From NCBI GenBank assembly GCA_964383815.1, contig CAYLIC010000043.1, forward strand, positions 1 to 17,052: a stretch of 17,052 bases of DNA. The letters run 5' to 3'. Every line of letters starts with the position of its first letter. Position 1 is the stretch's first letter. The notes beneath the pieces were generated by a model. It had not been told where the DNA came from, did no database searches, and saw nothing but the letters and a program-made list of their open reading frames with translations. A program made the position numbers and the translations under genes. The DNA comes from UBA11524 sp964383815 (GTDB lineage: Bacteria > Bacillota > Clostridia > Christensenellales > Aristaeellaceae). Shown here one piece after another: positions 1-5,951 of this stretch.

Positions 1-1108
1 CCGTTGGTAAGACGGACTTCGCTCTCGTCACCTTTCGGAGCTGCCGGTTGAAGCCCTCGATGGTGTTCGTGGTATAAATCAGCCGGCGGACGGCATCGGG
101 AAACTTGAAATAGGTGCTCAGGTTCGGCCAGTTTTCGCGCCAGGATGCCGCAATCCGCGGGTACTTCTGTCCCCAGATTTCCTCAAAATTGTCCAGGGCC
201 GACAGGGCAGCCTGCTCGTCTGGAGCGGCATACACGGCCTTCAAATCCGCCATGAGCGCCTTGATATCCTTGTAGGACACGTACCTGCCCGAGTTCCGCA
301 GCTGGTGAATGATGCAATTCTGGATATCCGTTTGCGGGAAAACCGCATTGATTGCGGTTGAAAATCCGACCAGATTGTCCGTGCAGGCAATGAAAATATC
401 CTGTACGCCGCGATTCCGCATCCCATTGAGGACAGTTGCCCAGAATTTCGCGCTCTCATTCTCGCCGACCCACATGCCCAGCACGTCCTTGCGGCCGTCC
501 AGATCGATGCCGATGGCGATGTACACTGCCTTTTTCACGATCTGGCCTTCGCTGCGCACATGGTAGTGGATGGCGTCCGTGAAAACGACTGCATAAACAC
601 TTTCCAGCGGTCGGTTCTGCCATTCCCGGACGATGGGCAGTATTTTGTCCGTGATCCGGCTGATGGTCGTATCCGACACGTCCAGCCCATAGATTTCACG
701 AATATGAGCTTCGATGTCCGCTGTCGTCATCCCTTTTGCGTACATGGACAGAATCTTTTCTTCGATGTCCTGACTGATGCTCGTCTGGTGCTTCTTCAGC
801 AGCTGCGGCTCGAATTCGTCCTTTCGGTCCCGGGGCACGGCTACCTCCACCTCGCCGAAACTGGTCTTTAGTGTCTTGCTGCTGTGGCCGTTCCGGCTGT
901 TGTCGGTATCCTTGTTCCGGTAGTCGTATCTGCTGTAGCCCAGCTCCTCCTCCAGTTCTGCATCCAGCCCGTTCTCCATGAATTCCGCAATGGTTTCCCT
1001 GAACAGATTCTGGATGTCCGCCATGCTGCTGATGTTGCTCTCCTGCAGCAGCTCGCGGATCTTTGCACGCCGGGCGTTCTCTTCCGGGGTTCGGTTTCTT
1101 CTGGCCAT
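1..1108 (-). CDS. IS256-family (mutator-type) DDE transposase, 3' end cut off by the window edge
   Basis: The reading frame is open from ATG at 1108 to the left edge, about 369 codons of a family usually near 400 residues. A GGAGG ribosome-binding site lies at 1118-1122, 9 bases upstream. The protein starts MARRNRTPEEN and carries the three acidic signatures of the family: a first Asp in VVFTDAIHYHV, a second in ACTDNLVGF, and the catalytic Glu in TTNTIEGFNRQLRK near the left edge. These transposases cut and join element ends by a DDE mechanism. I checked several stretches by hand and found no stop, so the gene looks intact as far as it is visible and the element may still be mobile. The last residues are outside the window. 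Confidence 0.93.
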   Translation of the reverse strand, partial: MARRNRTPEENARRAKIRELLQESNISSMADIQNLFRETIAEFMENGLDAELEEELGYSRYDYRNKDTDNSRNGHSSKTLKTSFGEVEVAVPRDRKDEFEPQLLKKHQTSISQDIEEKILSMYAKGMTTADIEAHIREIYGLDVSDTTISRITDKILPIVREWQNRPLESVYAVVFTDAIHYHVRSEGQIVKKAVYIAIGIDLDGRKDVLGMWVGENESAKFWATVLNGMRNRGVQDIFIACTDNLVGFSTAINAVFPQTDIQNCIIHQLRNSGRYVSYKDIKALMADLKAVYAAPDEQAALSALDNFEEIWGQKYPRIAASWRENWPNLSTYFKFPDAVRRLIYTTNTIEGFNRQLRKVTRAKSVLPT

Positions 1109-1180
1109 AGTTGAAAACCTCCATTCAATGCTTTTATTCTACACCAACTTGGAGGTTTACACAATTTATGGGATGGTCTC
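1..1180 (-). mobile_element. IS256-family insertion sequence, right end and most of the element (left end outside window)
   Basis: The element consists of a mutator-type transposase gene on the minus strand plus its upstream end. The outer end is placed at 1180: the 26 bases at 1155-1180, read on the minus strand, start GAGACCATCCC and continue ATAAATTGTGTAAA, which resembles the terminal inverted repeats of IS256-family elements. Immediately outside (1181 onward) the sequence becomes AT-rich and belongs to a restriction-endonuclease pseudogene, so the element sits inside that gene. The other inverted repeat lies beyond the left edge, so the exact terminus and any target duplication (candidate ATCAATAA at 1181-1188) cannot be confirmed here. 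Confidence 0.85.
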
Positions 1181-2063
1181 ATCAATAATGCTTTCAATGC
1201 CCACAATTTGTAAGCGGTCACGCTTAGAAGAGTTATCACCACCCGGCATAGGTTGCAGATATCGAGGGTCGTGGACAAATCCCAAAGAAATCGGACCAAT
1301 GTGGTCAGCAGATGTGCCATCAAAGAAAGCACTTCCCATAAACTGATTAGCTGCATGGATATTTCCGTCACTCCAATATTCATAAGCGCGCCTGTCTTTG
1401 GTGTAGGATTTAAGGTTTTCTTTTGAACGACTTTTATCCTGAGTGGCTTAACAACAGCGATTGTATGTATGGAATCCATCATATCGATCAGGAAAATATG
1501 ACATTGCTCCTGGACCAAGGCATTTTTTATCCCCTTTTTCGGCAAGCGTACTCTAATGCCTCGATAATTTCATCTTTTTCAGCAGTACGGGTATATAAAT
1601 CTAAGTCACCTTTTTCAATCAGAAATGATGCAATATCAACTTTTCGGACACCGTTGTTGATGAGTTCATCCCAAATATCGCTGATGTGGTCACAATCAGA
1701 GAAATCTGTGCCGAATTTGTTGTTCAGGGATTTAAGAGAATTAGCATTTGGGTAGTGGTAGTAAAGGGACATTTCTTTGCCGCAAATCGGGCAAACTCTC
1801 CATTTTGTAGGATGGATTTCGAGCATTACATCAGCATACATTCCTGGATATGCTTCGTGTCTTACCACAAAGTCCAACTCTTGAGCTTTATCGATACACC
1901 AATCAATGCGTTGCTGACCAATTTCGGATTTTGCTGTGGCTATCCATGCATAGGTGCCGTCTGGTTTTTTCTTGATAGGTAAACCTTTGTAGTTAGGGTT
2001 ATTTACAATTCATTCCATATACTTCAAAAAACTTTGATGCCACTGTTTTTCATCTTGAGCCAT
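1181..2063 (-). pseudogene. Type IIS restriction endonuclease pseudogene, Alw26I/Eco31I/Esp3I family, interrupted by IS256-like element
   Basis: Read on the minus strand from ATG 2063, three frames must be joined. Segment one starts MAQDEKQWHQ, hits TGA at 2010-2012, then continues through a CPICGK zinc-ribbon-like motif to about 1535. An extra A in an A5 run (about 1535-1540) shifts the frame. Segment two contains PGAMSYFPDRYDGFH, a TAA at 1448-1450 directly after Cys-Cys, then KDRRAYEYWSDGN and SADHIGPISLGF, and ends at the IS junction. From memory, Esp3I/BsmBI has PGFMANPPDRLDGFHDYGICCR, HDRRAFMWWAEGD and SPDHVGPISCGF in the same order, so the family call is firm. DH of the HNH nuclease site (1301-1306) is present. 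With two stops, a frameshift and an insertion, it cannot make the enzyme. No partner methyltransferase is in the window. Base composition is far more AT-rich than the flanking core genes, suggesting transfer. Confidence 0.85.
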
Positions 2064-2161
2064 AATAAGACCCCTATTTGTGTATGTGAAATTCAGTTTT
2101 AGTTAACCCTGCAATCCAACGTACACTACAGATTTTATGTTGTGATGGAAGTGCACCAAGG

Positions 2162-2960
2162 TTACTTTGCCCGGTGGGCCTTGCGCTGGTGGAGCAGCAC
2201 CATCCCGATGCAGCACAGGGTTGCCATGCCTGCCCACAGCGCCAGGTGGCTGCTGTCGCCGGTCTTGGGCACGGGGGCCGGGGTGGGCGTGGGCTCGGCA
2301 GTGGGCGTTGCAGCCGTCGCAGGGCTGCCAGCCGTTGCCGGTGTTCACCTGCCACTGGTAGCTGGCGGCGTTGGTTACAGCCATGGTCAGGGTGATGGTT
2401 TCGCCCTCATCAAGGGTGATGGTCAGCGTCAGGGCGGTGCCGGGCAGGGCCTCCTCCGGGTGGGGCGCAAAGGTGCCGCCTGCAGCCGGGTTCGCCTGGG
2501 TGGTGATGGCGTGTATGGCAGTCCAGCGGGCCACGAGGGTGGTGTCCTGGGTGATGGGTGTGGCAAAGTCAAAGGCCGTGTCGCTGTTCGCCAGGTACCA
2601 TCCGGCAAAGCCGTAGTGCGCCCGGGTGGGATTCGCCGGCCCGGCGACAGGGTAGCCACGGAGCACGCCTTTCTCCGCCACAGCCGAGCCGCCGTTGCTG
2701 TCGAAGGTTACGGTGCAGGGGTCGGTGTTCCAGGCGGCGCAGAGGGTTATGGCCGTGGTGTGGGGTTTGCTGAAGTCGTGGGGTGTATCGGGGGGTGCCG
2801 GTCTCATACCAGTGGGAGAAGAGGTATCCAGTCCGGCTGGCGGGTGCGGTGCTGGTGCCTTCAAAAGTGCCGGCCTTATGGTACCGTCGTTATACACCGT
2901 ACGGTTAAATGTTGGAGAAGTGGAGCCTTCGCCTGAGGTGATGGTGCCGTTGATATTTTT
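2162..2960 (-). pseudogene. Remnant of a cell-wall-anchored surface protein (InlB-type repeats, Ig-like segment, LPXTG-like sorting signal)
   Basis: The minus strand encodes, over several frames, the C-terminal part of a secreted surface protein. First comes an InlB/Listeria-Bacteroides-type repeat (AGTFEGTST, RTGYLFSHWYE, then DFSKPHTTAITLCAAW), broken by a frameshift at the C6 run complementary to 2790-2795. A second repeat follows (CTVTFDSNGGSAV to FAGWYLANSDTAFDF), then an Ig-like segment (SYQWQVNTGNGW). A second frameshift near 2308-2325 leads into TPTAEPTPTPAPVPKTGD, a hydrophobic segment and HQRKAHRAK before TAA at 2162-2164: a sortase signal of the xPKTG kind. An N-terminus, start codon and signal peptide are absent; upstream the remnant abuts the tautomerase promoter. 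Such proteins are anchored to peptidoglycan and often act in adhesion. At least two frameshifts and a missing 5' end make it non-functional, barring assembly errors. Confidence 0.75.
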
Positions 2961-2991
2961 TTCATGCTTTCCGCATATGTTCCGAAAGTGA

Positions 2992-3020
2992 TTGAATTTC
3001 CCGGCGGTTTCCTGTATAAT
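2992..3020 (+). promoter_or_regulatory. Sigma-A promoter for the tautomerase gene
   Basis: A -35 box TTGAAT (2992-2997) and a perfect -10 box TATAAT (3015-3020) are separated by 17 bases. Transcription should start near 3027, about 54 bases before the ATG at 3081. This is the best promoter match in the window. Confidence 0.85.
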
Positions 3021-3080
3021 AGTCCGCGTAAAAAGTGCAGCCATACACGGCTGCACCGGACGAACACCAGGGAGGACGCT

Positions 3081-3422
3081 ATGCCATACATTCAAACCAT
3101 GACCAACGTGGGCATTTCCGGCAGGAAGGAGCAGACCCTCAAGCAGCGCATGGGCGAGGCCATTGAGCTGATTCCGGGCAAGAGCGATGGCTGGCTGATG
3201 CTCTCCTTTCAGGATGATGCGCACATGTATTTCAAGGGCGAGGACGAGCCCTGCGCCCTGTGCCAGGTGAAGCTCTTTGGCTCCGCCAGCGAGGAGGCCT
3301 ATGCTGCCCTCACCAGCGCGCTGACGGACATCCTGGCAGAGGAACTGGAGATTGACCCGGCCCGGGTGTATGTGACCTACCAGGAGATTGCCACCTGGGG
3401 CTGGAACGGCGGAAACTTCTGA
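3081..3422 (+). CDS. MIF / tautomerase-superfamily protein
   Basis: A 113-residue protein, close to the 115 residues of macrophage migration inhibitory factor. ATG 3081 follows GGAGGA at 3071-3076; the frame is open further upstream but the promoter at 2992-3020 and this ribosome-binding site fix the start. Pro2 becomes the N-terminal catalytic base of MIF-family keto-enol tautomerases after Met removal, and Lys34 in PGKSDGW matches the active-site Lys in human MIF (ATGKPPQY). Residues 56-61 (EPCALC) match the thiol-oxidoreductase motif of human MIF, and the ends RVYVTYQE and GWNGGNF resemble RVYINYYD and GWNNSTF. No signal peptide is seen, so it is probably cytosolic, although MIF leaves cells by non-classical routes. 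It is transcribed alone. The physiological substrate in bacteria is unknown. Confidence 0.88.
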   Translation: MPYIQTMTNVGISGRKEQTLKQRMGEAIELIPGKSDGWLMLSFQDDAHMYFKGEDEPCALCQVKLFGSASEEAYAALTSALTDILAEELEIDPARVYVTYQEIATWGWNGGNF

Positions 3423-3425
3423 GGG

Positions 3426-3992
3426 TTACCTGCAGGCCTTCAGGGTTTTGCAGGCCTGGCAGGTGTAGTTCACCAGGGCCAGGATGGTCAGCACCACGGC
3501 GATGTTCAGCAGGATGATGTCCACCTGAACACCCAGGGCGGTGAACTCCTCATGGAAGAAGCTGAGCACCAGCGCTGCCACAAAGGAGCACATGGAGGCC
3601 TTGCCCAGCAGGTTGCTGTACACCACCACATCGTTCTTCAGCATAAAGGTGCCGCCAATCACCATCAGCAGCTCCTTTATCATCACGATGACGATGGCTG
3701 CCCAGGGAAGGATGCCCTGCACACCCTGGCACACCAGCGCCGTGCAGACCATGAGCTTGTCTGCCAGGGGGTCCATCAGCTTGCCGAAATTGGTGATGAG
3801 CTTGTGCTTCCGGGCAATGTAGCCATCCAGCGCATCGGTCAGGCTGGCCAGCAGAAACACCGCCAGCGCCCACTTGGTATGCCCGGCGGCGTATACAGCC
3901 ACAAACACGGGTATCAGCAGCATGCGCAGCATGGTGAGCACGTTGGGCACGTTCCACACATCGGTAAAATACTTGTCAATCAGCTTTTTCAC
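3426..3992 (-). CDS. pgsA: CDP-diacylglycerol--glycerol-3-phosphate 3-phosphatidyltransferase
   Basis: This 188-residue integral membrane enzyme makes phosphatidylglycerol phosphate from CDP-diacylglycerol and glycerol 3-phosphate, the committed step to phosphatidylglycerol and cardiolipin. The CDP-alcohol phosphotransferase signature is complete: D53-x2-D56-G57-x2-A60-R61-x8-G70-x3-D74-x3-D78 (DALDGYIARKHKL, then FGKLMDPLADK). Several hydrophobic segments follow, and the N-terminal WNVPNVLTMLRMLLIPVF is typical of PgsA. Translation starts at GTG 3992 behind AAAGGAACC on the minus strand. It is convergent with the tautomerase gene, with only three bases between the two stop codons and no terminator there, so their transcripts should overlap. 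The length is normal and nothing appears broken. Confidence 0.95.
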   Translation of the reverse strand: MKKLIDKYFTDVWNVPNVLTMLRMLLIPVFVAVYAAGHTKWALAVFLLASLTDALDGYIARKHKLITNFGKLMDPLADKLMVCTALVCQGVQGILPWAAIVIVMIKELLMVIGGTFMLKNDVVVYSNLLGKASMCSFVAALVLSFFHEEFTALGVQVDIILLNIAVVLTILALVNYTCQACKTLKACR

Positions 3993-4036
3993 GGGAAGGT
4001 TCCTTTCTTTTGGATCAATTCAAATGAACACCTAGA

Positions 4037-4070
4037 GATTCGCCGCCGCTGGCGGGAATCCCTTTTTTTT
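4037..4070 (+). terminator. Rho-independent terminator (plus strand) upstream of the rph operon
   Basis: GATTC (4037-4041) and CCGCC (4043-4047) pair with GGCGG (4051-4055) and GAATC (4056-4060) across a GCT loop, with a single bulged G at 4042. Eight T residues follow at 4063-4070. The orientation is plus. The nearest plus-strand gene upstream is the tautomerase, ending at 3422, so the terminated transcript would run antisense through all of pgsA. Alternatively it is a leader attenuator for rph; no promoter between pgsA and the hairpin was recognised. Confidence 0.7.
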
Positions 4071-4143
4071 CACCCCCGGCGGCAGGAAATTTCACCGGGG
4101 AGGAGAACACTATAACGTACAATTATGAACGGAGGATGAAGCC

Positions 4144-5460
4144 ATGCGATTTGACGGACGCACCCCGGAGCAGCCCCGCACCGTGACCATCCAGACCGAT
4201 TTTGTCCGCACGGCGGCAGGCTCCTGCCTGATTGCCACGGGGAACACGCGGGTCATCTGCACTGCCTCGGTGGAGGAAGGCGTGCCGGCCTTCCTGCGGG
4301 GAAAGGGACAGGGATGGGTAACGGCGGAATACGCCATGCTGCCCGCCTCCACCACCCAGCGGAAAAAGCGCGACGGCATTAAGAAGGACGGGCGCAGCGT
4401 GGAGATTCAGCGGCTGATTGGCCGCAGCCTGCGCCAGGCCGTGGACATGAAGGCCCTGGGGGAGCGAACCATCACCCTGGATTGCGATGTGCTGGAGGCC
4501 GATGGCGGCACCAGAACAGCCTCCATCACCGGCGCCATGGTGGCGCTGACCTGCGCTGTGGATAAGCTGGTGGCGGAAGGCAAGCTGCTGGTGTCCCCCA
4601 TTGTGCACCAGGTGGCTGCCATTTCCTGCGGCGTGGTGGACGGCACGCCCTGCTGCGACCTGTGCTACCAGGAGGACAGCGGCGCGGATGTGGACATGAA
4701 CTTTGTGATGAACGAAAAGGGTGAGTTCATCGAGCTGCAGGGCACCGGGGAAGGCCGTGCCTTCACCCCCGATGAACTGAACACCCTGATGCACTACGGC
4801 AAACAGGGCATTGCAAGGCTGATGCAGGCCCAGCGGGACGCCCTGGGCCAGCGGGCGCGGCACATTGCGCCCAAGCCTGCGCTGGTGGTTGCCAGCGGCA
4901 ACGAGCATAAGATTCGCGAGCTGCAGCACATCTTTGGCGAATACTACACGGTGGTGCCCATGGGTGCGGCAGGCTTCCACGCCAACATTGATGAAAATGC
5001 CTCCACCTTTGCGGGCAATGCCATCATCAAGGCCGAGGCCGTGTGTGCTGCCACCGGCCTGCCCGCCCTGGCGGACGACAGCGGCCTGATGGTGGACGCC
5101 CTGGATGGCGAGCCCGGGGTGTACTCCGCCAGGTATGCCGGTGAGCATGGGGACGATGCCGCCAACAACGCGCTGCTCCTGCGCCGGATGAACGGCAAAA
5201 CCAGGCGGGACTGCGCCTTCCACTGCGCCATTGCCCTGAAGCTCCCCGGAAAGGATGCCCTGGTGGCCGAGGGTGTATGCCCCGGTGTGCTGCTGGAGAA
5301 GGAACGGGGCGAAGGCGGCTTCGGGTATGATCCGCTTTTCCTGTACGAGCCGCTGAACCAGACCTTTGCGGAAATCTCCCAGGAGGACAAAAATCGCGTG
5401 AGCCACCGGGCCCGGGCCTGTGCCAAAATGCTGGACATGATGAAGGAGCTGCATGCCTGA
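4144..5460 (+). CDS. rph-rdgB: Bifunctional ribonuclease PH / XTP-dITP pyrophosphatase (Rph::RdgB fusion)
   Basis: A single 438-residue frame carries two enzymes. Residues 1 to about 243 are RNase PH, the phosphorolytic 3'-5' exonuclease that trims tRNA 3' ends: RFDGRTPEQPR at the start, DVLEADGGTRTASITGAM in the middle and DLCYQEDSGADVDMNFVM near the phosphate site. Residues about 247 to 438 are a Ham1/RdgB-type nucleotide pyrophosphatase, which removes XTP, ITP and dITP from the pools: ASGNEHKIREL, FAGNAIIKAEA, LADDSGLMVDAL, GGFGYDPLF and KNRVSHRARA are all present. Both domains look complete. ATG 4144 follows GGAGGA at 4132-4137. Bacillus encodes the two enzymes as separate adjacent genes (rph-ysnA); fusions are known in Clostridia. 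The stop overlaps the next start as TGATG, so translation is probably coupled. A clear promoter was not found; TATAAC at 4111-4116 is a weak -10 candidate. Confidence 0.96.
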   Translation: MRFDGRTPEQPRTVTIQTDFVRTAAGSCLIATGNTRVICTASVEEGVPAFLRGKGQGWVTAEYAMLPASTTQRKKRDGIKKDGRSVEIQRLIGRSLRQAVDMKALGERTITLDCDVLEADGGTRTASITGAMVALTCAVDKLVAEGKLLVSPIVHQVAAISCGVVDGTPCCDLCYQEDSGADVDMNFVMNEKGEFIELQGTGEGRAFTPDELNTLMHYGKQGIARLMQAQRDALGQRARHIAPKPALVVASGNEHKIRELQHIFGEYYTVVPMGAAGFHANIDENASTFAGNAIIKAEAVCAATGLPALADDSGLMVDALDGEPGVYSARYAGEHGDDAANNALLLRRMNGKTRRDCAFHCAIALKLPGKDALVAEGVCPGVLLEKERGEGGFGYDPLFLYEPLNQTFAEISQEDKNRVSHRARACAKMLDMMKELHA

Positions 5461-5942
5461 TGCGCTGCATTGTGATGAGCGACAGCCACGGGCATGACGG
5501 CAACCTGCGCTGGATGCTGCAGCTGTGCTGGAAAACCATCGGCCCGGTGGACTGCTACATCCACTGCGGCGATGGCGCCTATGACTTCCGCCGGCTGGAG
5601 AATTTCATCCGCGCCAGGGACGCGCATGCCGCCCTGTACAACGTGCGCGGCAACAACGACTTTGGCATTCCGGACCTGCAGGAAAAGCAGGTTTTGTCCC
5701 TGGGCGGCGCAAGGGTGCTGCTGACCCATGGGCACCGGTATCATGTGAAATCCACCCTGACCTATCTGGACGATGCCGCCCGGGAAAACGGCTGCGGCCT
5801 CGTGCTGTTTGGGCATACCCACCTGCCCATGATGGAAATGCGCCGCGCCCTGCTGGTGAACCCCGGCAGCGCGGCGGATGGCCGCATGGCCCTGGTGGAA
5901 ATCAACGAAGGAAAACCCCGCGTCAACCTGCTTTCATACTGA
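5460..5942 (+). CDS. YfcE/MJ0936-type metallophosphoesterase
   Basis: This 160-residue calcineurin-like phosphoesterase has the full two-metal site: D8-S-H10 in VMSDSHG, G37-D38 in HCGDG, the G64-N-N-D67 motif in VRGNNDFG, His90 in LLTHGH and the terminal GHTH (118-121). Proteins of this YfcE/YsnB family hydrolyse phosphodiesters or phosphomonoesters in vitro; their cellular substrate is not established. The position directly behind rph-rdgB matches ysnB in Bacillus, which suggests a link to RNA or nucleotide turnover. The ATG at 5460 overlaps the fusion's TGA by one base. It has no signal peptide or membrane segment, so it is cytosolic. The length is normal for the short family members. Confidence 0.93.
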   Translation: MRCIVMSDSHGHDGNLRWMLQLCWKTIGPVDCYIHCGDGAYDFRRLENFIRARDAHAALYNVRGNNDFGIPDLQEKQVLSLGGARVLLTHGHRYHVKSTLTYLDDAARENGCGLVLFGHTHLPMMEMRRALLVNPGSAADGRMALVEINEGKPRVNLLSY

Positions 5943-5951
5943 GAAGGAGGA

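Noticed and set aside
1440..1545. Programmed frameshifting in the nuclease gene at the A-rich run
   Set aside because: Two further in-frame stops and an IS insertion in the same gene make decay the simpler explanation.
1423..1982. Plus-strand open frames in the AT-rich segment
   Set aside because: They have no domain or ribosome-binding site and lie opposite the nuclease pseudogene.
2142..2936. A 264-codon plus-strand frame rich in Gly and Val
   Set aside because: It is opposite the surface-protein remnant, whose InlB repeats and sorting signal on the minus strand explain the sequence.
3993..4143. A riboswitch or T-box upstream of the rph operon
   Set aside because: Only the terminator hairpin is visible; there is no conserved aptamer or T-box motif and too little leader.
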